Notes under the pieces: generated by a model
Seen by the model: only the letters and a program-made list of their open reading frames with translations
What the model was told of the DNA's origin: nothing
Databases searched by the model: none
In this document: in pieces, positions 34,427 to 47,862 of the stretch
How positions within the stretch are numbered: the first letter of the stretch is position 1
How the letters are laid out: the number at the start of each line of letters is the position of its first letter
Made by a program: the position numbers and the translations under genes
Assembly (NCBI RefSeq): GCF_024679095.1
Contig: NC_066531.1
Coordinates: 8,676,761-8,740,760 of the forward strand
Direction: 5' to 3'
DNA length: 64,000 nucleotides
Source of the DNA: Eriocheir sinensis
Lineage: Eukaryota > Arthropoda > Malacostraca > Decapoda > Varunidae

Positions 34427-35071
34427 TTAAAAGTCCCCCGCGCTGTACTCACTGTTGAGTTCCTGACTACGCTGCTTGGTTTTCCGTGCCCGCACGGCCT
34501 CACGTTTTCTGTCACGGGTTTCAAGGTGTTTCTGCGTTATTTTTGACACAGGACAACCTAGGAGTGGACCCAAGTGACTTTCCCCATACCCTACATTGTA
34601 GTCACACACAGCTTGTGCTACTGCGAACACCAATGTATTGCTGTTTGCGTTTTTATATTTCGAGCAATATCTCCACACCCGAGAGTGGAGATGTTCGTTA
34701 ACATTCTGTGTTTTGCCAAGCAAACACCCACTCAACAGTTTGTCTGAAGTAAGTCTTTGTACACAGCATACACCTTCTGTCTCATTTCGTCATTGAGAAC
34801 AAAACTGACCTTCATTGTCTTGTGGCTAGGGGGTGTTTCATTGTTGGCTATTGCTCTTTGATAAAAACACCAGCTATCCTGTGTCTTAGGACAGAGATAA
34901 TGCCTGGGAGCCTCGTCCGTTGAGGTGCAGTGGAAAAAAGTTGACAAAATATCTTGTCTCATGTTTTCCACTGTTCCATTCATGTTTCTTCTGACAGCAA
35001 TGCCATAGTACTGCGTCAGCTTTGTTATTACATTGTCTGTCAATTTCCCTTTGCCACCCATGTCCTTCATT
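34427..35071 (-). pseudogene. Mutator-like transposase C-terminal exon, unit 4
   Basis: Both halves are open, but one missing T near 34756 (GTCTTTGTAC) separates the SFVLNDEMRQKVYAVYK part from SGCLLGKTQN. Asn-Val for Asn-Ala in the GKTQN motif is private. Confidence 0.8.
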
Positions 35072-35186
35072 CTAATGTTATAGTAGGATATCAATGTATT
35101 ATTATTATTTAATATCACCACGAATTAGGCATACAATTGTCAATGGAAAAACCCCCCGACAGATAGATCACGCCACCTTATAGGAA

Positions 35187-35452
35187 TGTCGTCCGTCAGT
35201 GTTTACCGTCTCAGTTTTGTATACTTAGCACTCCGATGGTGCGTGGAGGTCACCTTGACATACGTGACCAATTGTAACAATTATTTTCCAACCTGTAACT
35301 CGCGACTCCTTCACGAGAGTCCGACTGACACACAACGACAGTCGCTCTCGCTCCGTCGCTTCTTGTACATAAAGGCTACGAATATAATTCGCCTTAAGGA
35401 AGCTGAAGTCTTAATCAACACCCTTTAAACGCCCCCCGACAAGCCCGTTACA
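35187..35452 (+). repeat. Gypsy-B LTR (putative), unit 4
   Basis: 266 bp with the same ends and TATA-like motif as the other copies. Confidence 0.55.
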
Positions 35453-35615
35453 TTTGGTTGGCAGCGGTCACCCCGCGCCTGTGCCTTCGCTACCTCGTTC
35501 TCCTCCAAGCCACGAGAACTCACCAACAAACTCCGGGGACAGGCGTACAAGGGAAGAAGGAGTCAACGCACCTGCCGTCCGCGGCACCGCACCTGCCGTC
35601 CGCGGCAACGCACAA

Positions 35616-36364
35616 GGCGCCAGCTACAAGCATCTCACAAGTCGCCACCTACGTGCAACTCACAAGGCGCCAGCTACAAGCATCTCACAAGTCGCCACCT
35701 ACGTGCAACTCACAAGGCGCCAGCTACAAGCATCTCCCAAGTCGCCACCTACGTGCAACTCACACGGCGCCAGCTACAAGCATCTCCCAAGTCGCCACCT
35801 ACGTGCAACTCACATGGCGCCAGCTACAAGCATCTCACAAGTCGCCACCTACGTGCAACTCACACGGCGCCAGCTACAAGCATCTCACAAGTCGCCACCT
35901 ACGTGCAACTCACACGGCGCCAGCTACAAGCATCTCACAAGTCGCCACCACGTGCAACTCACACGGCGCCAGCTACAAGCATCTCACAAGTCGCCACCTA
36001 CGTGCAACTCACAGGGCGCCAGCTACAAGCATATCTCATGTCGCCACCTACGTGCAACTCACATGGCGCCAGCTACAAGCATCTCACAAGTCGCCACCTA
36101 CGTGCAACTCACACGGCGCCAGCTACAAGCATCTCACAAGTCGCCACCTACGTGCAACTCACACGGCGCCAGCTACAAGCATCTCACAAGTCGCCACCTA
36201 CGTGCAACTCACACGGCGCCAGCTACAAGCATCTCACAAGTCGCCACCTACGTGCAACTCACACGGCGCCAGCTACAAGCATCTCACAAGTCGCCACCTA
36301 CGTGCAACTCACACGGCGCCAGCTACAAGCATCTCACAAGTCGCCACCTACGTGCAACTCACAA
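35616..36364 (+). repeat. 50-bp minisatellite, unit 4 (15 copies)
   Basis: 749 bp. Private monomer changes near 35945 (CACCACGTG) and 36010-36040 (CACAGGGCG, CATATCTCATG). Edge monomers follow to about 36578. Confidence 0.95.
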
Positions 36365-36578
36365 GGCGCCATCTACAAGCCTCGAGCACACCAGCTATAA
36401 GCAACTCTACAGGCGTCCAGCCTACAAGCCTCGAGCACTCCAGCTACAAGCCTACAGGCTCTACAGCCTACAAGCCTCGAGCACACCAGCTTCAAGCAAA
36501 TCTACAGGCGTCAAGCCTACAAGCCCCGAGCACACCCACAGGCCTACGCAGCCGATAGCGAGGGCCACAATCTACAAG

Positions 36579-37666
36579 CCGCTCCCCCGCTTCAAGCCAG
36601 CACTGCTACGTACCCTGCAAGCCACTCCACGGTACGGCAGAGGTATTCACACCTGCAACGAGGAGGCACACCCCGCTGACCTTGGGACACCCCGCATGCC
36701 CCTCGCTCCACAGCTGGCGGCACCACCGCTGCCGGGAGCATCGGCCCAAACCTCTTCCGGCAAACAGTCAGCATGGGTACCTGCGGACATCTCCCGGTGA
36801 CTGCAAGCTGTTCCCACTACCGTTTCTTGCAAGGCGTCTTCTCAAGAGGTTACACACCCAAGTCGTCTTCTGCCACAGCCGCCCATCTCTTACTATAACA
36901 AGGACGACGCGGCTATCATACGTCTGGCGGCAGTGTACCGGCTCCCGCACCGCGGCCGCTCATTTTGCTGGGTCAGCAGTTTTTCAACCTCCATTGCGAG
37001 TCCTCCGATGTCAGCCCATCCCTCACCTCTCATCGCCGCTGTGGCCGCGGCCGAGGTTTCCTGACGCGCCTACAACGACTGCACGTCCCCCAGGGCATCA
37101 CAAGCCGTCGCCCTCTCCACTACATCTGCTGATTAATCTTGGCATTTGTGGATATTCCATTCTTGTCCAAATATGCCGACTCGGCTTATTTTCATTATTA
37201 TCCGTGCAGAGGCACGATTTTTTTTATTTCTGTGTTCCTAACACTGTTCTTCAGTCATAATTGTGAGAGTAACGTTCATTCGCATACGATATTGATTCTT
37301 TCTTATTGTTTGCTAGCGTGTCTATTGAGTATAGTGTGAGTTCCCTGATCAAATTTAATCTTCATCAGTGTGCCCTGCCTCCGTTTTCTTTTCACCGCTC
37401 GAGAGAAAACGTGAGCTTCATTGGTATACTCACTTAACATACAACTTTGTTTATATAGTTATTCTTTCTATATATACCCATATCATTAGGGCATTCCATT
37501 ATAACCTTAACTTCTATTACGTCTATACAGGCACCTTGCTCGCCATTCTTTCTTGCCTTTTTAGGGTTTTCAATGCAAACTATTCATTCCTACACGTTCC
37601 GTTTATTGGTTCATATTTACAGCTCTCAACATATGCTCCTCTTTTGTGAATGGTTTACACCATAGT
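36579..37666. other. Gypsy-B leader, unit 4
   Basis: Copy of the leader with three-base losses at CACCACCGCTGCC (near 36725) and in GTCTTCTGCCACAG (near 36870). No supported gene. Confidence 0.6.
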
Positions 37667-38884
37667 ATGAACAAAGACACTCTCGCTAAACTCGGCGACA
37701 CCTTTAAACAGTTGGCTCGTCCTTCAAGTGAGGAGGAATTGGAGCAAGGTGCAAACACCGGTGATTTAAATGTGGTGAATTTGCGATCGGGGGCTACGTA
37801 CTCTTCCTCCCAAGGGATAGCGCCCTTCACCTTCAGAATCGTCTGAATACTTAACCCCACTCGGCCGAACACAATGCCTGTCGATCCACCTCCCCCTCCT
37901 CCTCCTGGGGCCCCACACCACTTCCCCCCGCCCCCGATTCGGGTCATTCCAACTCACGCCAGTATTCGACAATTCTCGGGAGGCGAGACCGATTTTTCGG
38001 CGCGACAGTTTTTAGATTTGTGTGAATCTGCCATCGTAAATTCCTCCATTACGGAAGATCATGATAAAATCGCTTTCATTCGGTCACGGTTACTTCCAGG
38101 CTCTCGGGCACTGAATTTGATGCAGTCCTCAGCGTTCGCTTCGGGGGACATTGGTGTAAACTATGAGGTTTTTAAAGGAAATTTCATTAAAATCTTCGGG
38201 GGCGGGAGTAAACCAAGCATCGTTAGACAGATGGCGCACACGGTTGAGTCCCTCCAAAAAAATTCCTCAACAAAGCCGATTTGGGACGCCATGATTGAGG
38301 CAAATCAGCTGGCGGTTGACTGTGTCAAGAGCTTGGAAGACGCGCTCTGGCTTCCAGGGGGCTGTATGCAAAAGCACCAGGTGAAGACAGCTTTCGAGTT
38401 GTTTTTTTACTTATTTCATATTTCAGAGAAGAACCGCCGTTCTGCCCTCCCTTTGGCCTTCAAACCGAGCGGGAAGTTGGTTGACTTCGTCTCAGAGTTA
38501 GAGGTCAAGGTTCAGGAACACCCTCACCATCAACCCCTCGCCCCAGCTGCAGCATTGCAGGCACAAAGTAAGGCATCTCTCACATGTAGTTTTTGCAAAC
38601 AATCAGGACATTCTGAGCATTCTTGTTTCGCGAAACGTAGGGAGTCAACACATTCAAGACAGGGCTCAGATAGGAGGTCAGGAGCTTACAGGGGCGGGCA
38701 TCATTCATCACACAGGAACCCTAGGCCAAACCATCAGCGGAAGGCTGCCTTTTGCCATATCCACGGGAATTGTTTTCATGATTCAGACAGTTGTTCTGCA
38801 ATACAAAAGGCCAAGGAGGTACAGAAGTACAAGTCCTCAGCGGACAGTAAACCACACTCCTCTTCTCAGAATAAAAAGACATGA
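37667..38884 (+). pseudogene. Gypsy-B gag, unit 4
   Basis: From the in-frame Pro-rich segment (about 37874) to the stop at 38884 it is one open frame of 336 residues, including RQFLDLCESAIVNSS, the A-rich AAALQAQSKASL and both zinc-binding motifs. The N-terminal 45-60 codons are in another frame because of shorter C-runs near 37806-37858. Confidence 0.88.
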
Positions 38885-40650
38885 CTTCGTGACAGCCCCG
38901 AGGCGTACATCCAAGTGTCCCTTAAGGAAAATACTAATTGGGAGCAACTTGACTCCGTCATTGCCGCCTTGGGACGGACAAGCATAATTGCCCTCCCTTG
39001 CAAGGTGGGCAACACTTCACTCACCTTAGCGGTTGACACAGGTGCCACAGTCAATGTCATATCCGACTCCGCTTACAGGTCACTGACACGACAAGCGAGT
39101 GGGAAAATTGGCCGCTCCAAGAGAACGACCTGAATGTGATAGGCGTGACGGGCACCACTTTGGGAATCCTTGGGCGAGTACCACTAACAGTCAGCTTACA
39201 TGAAAAAGTATGTCCCTTTCGAGATTTCTTTTATGTCTCTAGCAGGTTTGCTTTACCTGTGGATGGGATCTTAGGCTTGACCGCCATGAAAGACCTGCAC
39301 ATCGCCATAAACCCTGTAAGCAACGCGATCGTGTATCAAGGCCGACGCATACAGGGGTTGGTCAATCCATCGCCTCTGTCAACTGTAATCTCACCCTCAG
39401 AGGTGGAAAATGACCAACCCACCACAGACTCAGGGGCTGCCACCGCCCAAGTGTCCCCTCTTACGGTCAAACCGCACGAAACCATTGCAGACTTGTGGCG
39501 GACAGTAACGGCAGTCGTAGAAGGTCCTCATATAGTTCCGGATCGTGCTGCAAAACTTGTTAAAATCCGTTTGTCTAACGCCCCTCCGGCGGGCAGTGAT
39601 GTGTGTATCGACGGAGTTCCTCACGTACACCGCGTGACGGTGGAGGTAACTCTTGCAACAGTCAAGGAGGGAGGTTTTGCAGAGGCATTGGTAATAAACA
39701 CGTCTGGATCCCCTGTATCCTTAAAACACGGTGTTCGATTATGCCAGTGTCTAGTGTATGGGAGAAATGTCGCCCCGGAACCAGCTGAATACCCTTCAGC
39801 CCAAGTTTCAGGCATATCCTCGGCGTGTCAGGCTTCTCCCGAACAAGACACAGCTCATTTAGAGGCGTTCCTAAAAGTTGCACACTATTCCGAAATTAAG
39901 CCAACCTTAGTCCAGCTTCTGGAGCATTATCGGGGGGCGCTTGCTCTACCAGGCGAGCCGCTTGGAGTTACGCAGTGTGCTGAACACCACATTAAGTTAA
40001 AACCCAATACAAATCCTGTATATATCAATGCGTACAAGCTCCCCCACAGTCAGAGGGAGGTGGTGCACCAACTTATCTCTGAAATGTTAGAACAAGGTGT
40101 CATCAAAGAATCGAATTTCCCGTGGAATTCGCCCTTGTTCCTGGTTCCAAAGAAAGACGGCTCTTATCGTCCTGTGATTGATTTCCGGCGTGTGAACACC
40201 GCGACCGTGGATGATCATTTTCCGCTTCCCGTTCTTCGAGATCTTCTGATGTGTCTCGGTAGAGGAAATAAAGTCTTTACGAGTCTTGATCTGGTTAGTG
40301 GCTACTGGCAACTGCCCATGGCCCCCGAGTCACGTGAAATAACGGCTTTCAGCACGCCTCATGGCCACTATGAGTGGACGAGGATGCCGTTCGGGCTCAA
40401 AGGAGCTCCCTTGACCTTCCAAAGGACAATGAACAGTATTTTTGGTGACTTGCTGGGCAACTCTGTCTATGTGTATTTAGACGACATCATCATAGCAAGT
40501 AAAGACGTGCATGCACACATGGAAACACTAAAAGCAGTCCTACACAGACTTCAAGAGGTCGGATTAAAGCTCAAAATCACCAAATGTGAATTTTTAAAGC
40601 CTCGGATCAAGTTCTTGGGGCATGTCGTGGACGAATTCGGCATCCATACA
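38885..40650 (+). pseudogene. Gypsy-B protease-RT, unit 4 (best copy)
   Basis: One break near 39110 (GTGGGAAAATTGG, one G fewer) and then a single 516-codon frame to 40686. It covers the protease C-terminus (LPVDGILGL), a linker with HRVTVEVTLATVKEGG, the RT fingers (GVIKESNFPWNSPLFLVPKK) and palm ([38 protein letters not shown]) and FLGHVVDEFG. It crosses the joint at 40650 and stops ten codons into integrase DNA. RT would copy element RNA to DNA; the lost RNase H and integrase make it inactive. Confidence 0.92.
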
Positions 40651-41602
40651 CCAAAACCTGCACTGACTGCCAAGCCTCCAAGGTGACGCGACACACACAC
40701 TCTCCACCCGGCACCTTCACGCCCGTCACGGAGAGGTTCGACCATGTCCACATCGACCTTGTTGGTCCCCTGCCGCCCTCCGCAGGCCACCGCTATATCC
40801 TCACCTGCGTGGATCGTTTCACACGCTGGCCTGAGGCCGCCCCCATCGCTGACATCACTACGGACGCCGTCGCCACGCCTTCATTGCTACTTGGGTCTCC
40901 AGGTTCGGCGTCCCTCTCAGCCTCACCTCAGACCGCGGCGGCCAGTTCGAGGCTAACGTGTGGAACAAAGTCATGACCCTCCTCGGCATCCGCCGCTACA
41001 GAACGTCAAGTTATCACCCGCAGGCTAACGGCATGGTCGAGCGCTTCCATCGCCAGTTGAAATCCTCCCTCATGGCCTACACCCAACGCGACAACTGGTC
41101 CCTGGCTCTTCCCTTGGTCCTCCTCGGCATCAGGTCCTCCCTGAAGGAAGACCTGCATCACTCCTCGGCTGAACTAGTGTACGGCACCAACCTCCGGCAC
41201 CCAGACGAACTTCTAGCGCCCACACCTGACACCGCCTCCTGCTGCGGCCAGGACTTCGCCGCCCGCCTCAAAGGTGCCATGAGGAGCCTCCAGCCGGTGC
41301 AGCCTCGCTCTTCCCCGAAGAAGACCTTTGTCAACCAGGACCTCGACACCTGCACCCACGTCTTCGTGCGCGTGGATGCCGTCCGGCGGCCCCTGCAACA
41401 GCCCTACCAAGGACCCTACCGCGTCCTGAGACGGACCAGAAAGACTGTCACGATCGACAAACATGGTTCTCAGGACGCGGTTTCCATAGACAGGGTCAAG
41501 CCGGCGTACCTGCTGGCCCCAGACCAGGCGCCCCATCTCTCCGGCGACGAAACGACACCGTCTGCACCAGTCCGCACCAGGAAGATATCGTTCCTTATTT
41601 GA
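40651..41602 (+). pseudogene. Gypsy-A integrase 3' fragment, unit 5
   Basis: As in unit 4: only the shared frameshift, then open from VWNKVMTLLG to the stop. Confidence 0.88.
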
Positions 41603-41628
41603 AGTCACTGGGGGAGGGGGGGGATATT

Positions 41629-42008
41629 TGTAGCAGTGACCGCTTAAAACTTCGTGCTTCTTCCCTCAGTGACATCAAGAAAACGAGTGCGGCAGCACAA
41701 ACTATGTATTTTGTTATTGTATTCCGTTGTCTTGTATCGCGTCTTCATTGTTTATCTTTCTTGTACTCGTTTACCTTTGACTAACCGTCTATGTCCTTTT
41801 GTTGTCCACCGTTACACATTGTTATACACATACACCAACACTTAAATGTTAACCTACACAAACAACATTCACACAAACGCATACACAAACAAACACCTAT
41901 TTTATGTGTTGTCCTTGTCGTAATGAGCTGTGTATGTTTTGTCTGACGGATATTGAGTTTCTCTACCGGGAACCTATTACCATTTGAGAACACTCGCTAC
42001 CACCAACA
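41629..42008 (+). repeat. Gypsy-A LTR, unit 5
   Basis: TGTAGCAGTG to CACTCGCTACCACCAACA, about 380 bp. Confidence 0.65.
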
Positions 42009-42311
42009 GAAATACAGATGAAGGAAGATTGTTCCAGAGTTTACCAGCGTGAGAGATGAAAGAGTGAAGATGCTGGTTCACTCTTGCATAAGGGGTTTGG
42101 ACAGTATAGGGATGAGCATGAGTAGAAAGTCGTGTACAGCGGGGTCGCGGGAGGGGGGGAGGCATGCAGTTAGCAGGTTCAGAAGAGCAGTCAGCGTAGA
42201 GATAGCGATAGAAGATATAAAGAGAGGCAACATCCCGACGGAATTTAAGAGGTAGAAGACTATCAGTAGGAGGAGGAGTGCTGATGAGACGAAGAGCCTT
42301 AGACTCCACTC
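42009..42311 (-). pseudogene. Antisense LINE fragment, unit 5
   Basis: Open on the minus strand across the whole fragment, same reading as unit 3. Confidence 0.8.
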
Positions 42312-43414
42312 TGTTTAAGCGCGAGTTAACTATAGTATGTATCGTGGATCATTTATAAAATAAAAAATCCGAATAGGCTATTCTTTAGCTCACTACCGTC
42401 GCTCGAGGCACAAAAAACAGTTACTCTGCCAAGTTTGTACCCCACATTTGGCGATGGTAGGTGCACCTATTGCACTTCAATGCAATAAGTGATACTGTTG
42501 TTAATAGAAATGGATTGATCATTCTCGTTGTTTTATTTATTGGTAAACGAGAATATAAATGACCGATGCAAGGTTATCCTCTTTAAAAATATTTCCTGCA
42601 TGAAAACCCTGCGAAATCAATCATAACTGAACTTTTTTTTAAAATTCTGTTTGTATTACAATATTTGCTGAGTACCTGCTTTGGGTGTATCAGTTTCGCC
42701 TTTGACGTAATTTATCAAAGACATTAAAAGGTCAAGCATCTCGACAACCCGCCCTCCCCCTCAACACTAGGACGGCCAGGTGTTTGGGTCCGCTTCCAGC
42801 ATATTACACTCCGCCCTCAAATGACTGCTGCATTTTGTTTGGGGTGGTCCAAGACCTTGGGTCCAAGACCTTGTGCAGTACAATTACTCTTGGAGGTGAC
42901 ATCAAAATCCATGCTATGGCATTGCTTAATACCATAAAATGTAGCCCTTGGTAGTAGTGCTAATTTGTGAAGATATCACACTCATCCCTTGAATAATGAA
43001 ATTTTACCATAGAAAAATCCTTCAAAATTTACTATAATTTCAACTGAGCGTTCTGAGGAAACAACTTACCTGAGCTGCTTTCGTTTTCACCCAGTGAAAG
43101 AAAGGACTTCATTGAATATTTTGTATTTTCCAGATTTTTTGTCTAGATGATCTGAACAGATTTGTGATTTTTTAATGAGTCAGTACTAAAAAACTGCTGA
43201 TTTGCTTAGAAGGAAAATAATAGTAAATTTGCAGTAAACATAATCTGTATTTTGGACTATACAAAAGAAAACGTAAGAAATCCGCTTAAACAGAAAAAAA
43301 ATCACTAAGATATCACAAAACTAAGGGAGATATGCTTCTTTAAACTAGGAAAAACAAGTTCCGAGAAAACGGTGTTTTAATTAAAGGGAGGGTGTTTAAC
43401 TTGAGGGCGGACAT
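42312..43414. other. AT-rich spacer, unit 5
   Basis: Copy of the spacer; A-runs near 43265-43320 are one base shorter than elsewhere. No gene seen. Confidence 0.6.
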
Positions 43415-44057
43415 TTAAAGTCCCCGCGCTGTACTCACTGTTGAGTTCCTGACTACGCTGCTTGGTTTTCCGTGCCCGCACGGCCTCACGTTTTCTGTCA
43501 CGGGTTTCAAGGTGTTTCTGCGTTATTTTTGACACAGGACAACCTAGGAGTGGACCCAAGTGACTTTCCCCATACCCTACATTGTAGTCACACACAGCTT
43601 GTGCTACTGCGAACACCAATGTATTGCTGTTTGCGTTTTTATATTTCGAGCAATATCTCCACACCCGAGAGTGGAGATGTTCGTTGGCATTCTGTGTTTT
43701 GCCAAGCAAACACCCACTCAACAGTTTGTCTGAAGTAAGTCTTTTGTACACAGCATACACCTTCTGTCTCATTTCGTCATTGAGAACAAAACTGACCTTC
43801 ATTGTCTTGTGGCTAGGGGGTGTTTCATTGTTGGCTATTGCTCTTTGATAAAACACCAGCTATCCTGTGTCTTAGGACAGAGATAATGCCTGGGAGCCTC
43901 GTCCGTTGAGGTGCAGTGGAAAAAAGTTGACAAAATATCTTGTCTCATGTTTTCCACTGTTCCATTCATGTTTCTTCTGACAGCAATGCCATAGTACTGC
44001 GTCAGCTTTGTTATTACATTGTCTGTCAATTTCCCTTTGCCACCCATGTCCTTCATT
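43415..44057 (-). pseudogene. Mutator-like transposase C-terminal exon, unit 5
   Basis: An A-run of four near 43852 splits the exon after SWC, as in unit 1. Shorter A- and C-runs at the 3' end replace SAGDF by a read-through of about 14 residues. Confidence 0.8.
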
Positions 44058-44172
44058 CTAATGTTATAGTAGGATATCAATGTATTATTATTATTTAATA
44101 TCACCACGAATTAGGCATACAATTGTCAATGGAAAAACCCCACGACAGATAGATCACGCCACCTTATAGGAA

Positions 44173-44438
44173 TGTCGTCCGTCAGTGTTTACCGTCTCAG
44201 TTTTGTATACTTAGCACTCCGATGGTGCGTGGAGGTCACCTTGACATACGTGACCAATTGTAACAATTATTTTCCAACCTGTAACTCGCGACTCCTTCAC
44301 GAGAGTCCGACTGACACACAACGACAGTCGCTCTCGCTCCGTCGCTTCTTGTACATAAAGGCTACGAATATAATTCGCCTTAAGGAAGCTGAAGTCTTAA
44401 TCAACACCCTTTAAACGCCCCCCGACAAGCCCGTTACA
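44173..44438 (+). repeat. Gypsy-B LTR (putative), unit 5
   Basis: 266 bp, same ends and TATA-like motif. Confidence 0.55.
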
Positions 44439-44598
44439 TTTGGTTGGCAGCGGTCACCCCGCGCCTGTGCCTTCGCTACCTCGTTCTCCTCCAAGCCACG
44501 AGAACTCACCAACAAACTCCGGGGACAGGCGTACAAGGGAAGGAGTCAACGCACCTGCCGTCCGCGGCACCGCACCTGCCGTCCGCGGCAACGCACAA

Positions 44599-45346
44599 GG
44601 CGCCAGCTACAAGCATCTCACAAGTCGCCACCTACGTGCAACTCACAAGGCGCCAGCTACAAGCATCTCACAAGTCGCCACCTACGTGCAACTCACAAGG
44701 CGCCAGCTACAAGCATCTCCCAAGTCGCCACCTACGTGCAACTCACACGGCGCCAGCTACAAGCATCTCCCAAGTCGCCACCTACGTGCAACTCACATGG
44801 CGCCAGCTACAAGCATCTCACAAGTCGCCACCTACGTGCAACTCACACGGCGCCAGCTACAAGCATCTCACAAGTCGCCACCTACGTGCAACTCACACGG
44901 CGCCAGCTACAAGCATCTCACAAGTCGCCACCTACGTGCAACTCACACGGCGCCAGCTACAAGCATCTCACAAGTCGCCACCTACGTGCAACTCACACGG
45001 CGCCAGCTACAAGCATCTCACAAGTCGCCACCTACGTGCAACTCACATGGCGCCAGCTACACGCATCTCACAAGTCGCCACCTACGTGCAACTCACACGG
45101 CGCCATCTACAAGCATCTCACAAGTCGCCACCTACGTGCAACTCACGGCGCCAGCTACAAGCATCTCCCAAGTCGCCACCTACGTGCAACTCACACGGCG
45201 CCAGCTACAAGCATCTCACAAGTCGCCACCTACGTGCAACTCACACGGCGCCAGCTACAAGCATCTCACAAGTCGCCACCTACGTGCAACTCACACGGCG
45301 CCAGCTACAAGCATCTCACAAGTCGCCACCTACGTGCAACTCACAA
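44599..45346 (+). repeat. 50-bp minisatellite, unit 5 (15 copies)
   Basis: 748 bp. Private changes: CTACACGCATC (monomer 10), GCGCCATCTACAAGCATC (monomer 11), and a CACGGCG loss near 45145. Edge monomers follow to about 45560. Confidence 0.95.
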
Positions 45347-45560
45347 GGCGCCATCTACAAGCCTCGAGCACACCAGCTATAAGCAACTCTACAGGCGTCC
45401 AGCCCACAAGCCTCGAGCACTCCAGCTACAAGCCTACAGGCTCTACAGCCTACAAGCCTCGAGCACACCAGCTTCAAGCAAATCTACAGGCGTCAAGCCT
45501 ACAAGCCCCGAGCACACCCACAGGCCTACGCAGCCGATAGCGAGGGCCACAATCTACAAG

Positions 45561-46649
45561 CCGCTCCCCCGCTTCAAGCCAGCACTGCTACGTACCCTGC
45601 AAGCCACTCCACGGTACGGCAGAGGTATTCACACCTGCAACGAGGAGGCACGCCCGCTGACCTTGGGACACCCCGCATGCCCCTCGCTCCACAGCTGGCG
45701 GCACCACCGCCGCTGCCGGGAGCATCGGCCCAAACCTCTTCCGGCAAACAGTCAGCATGGGTACCCGCGGACATCTCCCGGTGACTGCAAGCTGTTCCCA
45801 CTACCGTTTCTTGCAAGGCGTCTTCTCAAGAGGTTACACACCCAAGTCGTCTTCTCTGCCACAGCCGCCCATCTCTTACTATAACAAGGACGACGCGGCT
45901 ATCATACGTCTGGCGGCAGTGTACCGGCTCCCGCACCGCGGCCGCTCATTTTGCTGGGTCAGCAGTTTTTCAACCTCCATTGCGAGTCCTCCGATGTCAG
46001 CCCATCCTCACCTCTCATCGCCGCTGTGGCTGCGGCCGAGGTTTCCTGACGCGCCTACAACGACTGCACGTCCCCCAGGGCATCACAAGCCGTCGCCCTC
46101 TCCACTACATCTGCTGATTAATCTTGGCATTTGTGGATATTCCATTCTTGTCCAAATATGCCGACTCGGCTTATTTTCATTATTATCCGTGCAGAGGCAC
46201 GATTTTTTATTTCTGTGTTCCTAACACTGTTCTTCAGTCATAATTGTGAGAGTAACGTTCATTCGCATACGATATTGATTCTTTCTTATTGTTTGCTAGC
46301 GTGTCTATTGAGTATAGTGTGAGTTCCCTGATCAAATTTAATCTTCATCAGTGTGCCCTGCCTCCGTTTTCTTTTCACCGCTCGAGAGAAAACGTGAGCT
46401 TCATTGGTATACTCACTTAACATACAACTTTGTTTATATAGTTATTCTTTCTATATATACCCATATCATTAGGGCATTCCATTATAACCTTAACTTCTAT
46501 TACGTCTATACAGGCACCTTGCTCGCCATTCTTTCTTGCCTTTTTAGGGTTTTCAATGCAAACTATTCATTCCTACACGTTCCGTTTATTGGTTCATATT
46601 TACAGCTCTCAACATATGCTCCTCTTTTGTGAATGGTTTACACCATAGT
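45561..46649. other. Gypsy-B leader, unit 5
   Basis: Copy of the leader with GGCACGCCCGCTG near 45650 and GTGGCTGCGG near 46026. No supported gene. Confidence 0.6.
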
Positions 46650-47862
46650 ATGAACAAAGACACTCTCGCTAAACTCGGCGACACCTTTAAACAGTTGGCT
46701 CGTCCTTCAAGTGAGGAGGAATTGGAGCAAGGTGCAAACACCGGTGATTTAAATGTGGTGAATTTGCGATCGGGGGCTACGTACTCTTCCCTCCCAAGGG
46801 ATAGCGCCCCTTCACCTTCAGAATCGTCTGAATACTTAACCCCCACTCGGCCGAACACAATGCCTGTCGATCCACCTCCCCCTCCTCCTCCTGGGGCCCC
46901 ACACCACTTCCCCCCGCCCCCGATTCGGGTCATTCCAACTCACGCCAGTATTCGACAATTCTCGGGAGGCGAGACCGCTGTTTCGGCGCGACCGTTGTGA
47001 GATTTTGGTGAATATGCCCTCGTACATTCCGCCATTAAGGAAGATCATGATAAAATCGCTTTCATTCGGTCACGGTTACTTCCAGGCTCGGCACTGAATT
47101 TGATGCAGTCCTCAGCGTTCGCTTCGGGACATTGGTGTAAACTATGAGGTTTTTAAAGGAAATTTCATTAAAATCTTCGGGGCGGAGTAAACCAAGCATC
47201 GTTAGACAGATGGCGCACACGGTTGAGTCCCTCCAAAAAAATTCCTCAACAAAGCCGATTTGGGACGCCATGATTGAGGCAAATCAGCTGGCGGTTGACT
47301 GTGTCAAGAGCTTGGAAGACGCGCTCTGGCTTCCAGGGGGCTGTATGCAAAAGCACCAGGTGAAGACAGCTTTCGAGTTGTTTTTTTACTTATTTCATAT
47401 TTCAGAGAAGAACCGCCGTTCTGCCCTCCCTTTGGCCTTCAAACCGAGCGGGAAGTTGGTTGACTTCGTCTCAGAGTTAGAGGTCAAGGTTCAGGAACAC
47501 CCTCACCATCAACCCCTCGCCCCAGCTGCAGCATTGCAGGCACAAAGTAAGGCATCTCTCACATGTAGTTTTGCAAACAATCAGGACATTCTGAGCATTC
47601 TTGTTTCGCGAAACGTAGGGAGTCAACACATTCAAGACAGGGCTCAGATAGGAGGTCAGGAGCTTACAGGGGCGGGCATCATTCATCACACAGGAACCCT
47701 AGGCCAAACCATCAGCGGAAGGCTGCCTTTTGCCATATCCACGGGAATTGTTTTCATGATTCAGACAGTTGTTCTGCAATACAAAAGGCCAAGGAGGTAC
47801 AGAAGTACAAGTCCTCAGCGGACAGTAAACCACACTCCTCTTCTCAGAATAAAAAGACATGA
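46650..47862 (+). pseudogene. Gypsy-B gag, unit 5 (best N-terminal part)
   Basis: The frame is open from the ATG (46650) through the Pro-rich region to about 46998, the longest uninterrupted gag N-terminus in the array. A burst of mismatches at 46977-47040 then destroys the RQFLDLCESA region. A missing T near 47571 removes the first zinc knuckle. Confidence 0.85.

Larger units (their letters stand above)
31663..40650 (+). repeat. Tandem unit 4 (8988 bp, longest)
   Basis: Same composition and joints. It shares CACTGCTACC at the LTR end with unit 2 and has private changes at AATGTACGTCTATG (near 32788) and GTTAACATTCTG (near 34697). Confidence 0.95.
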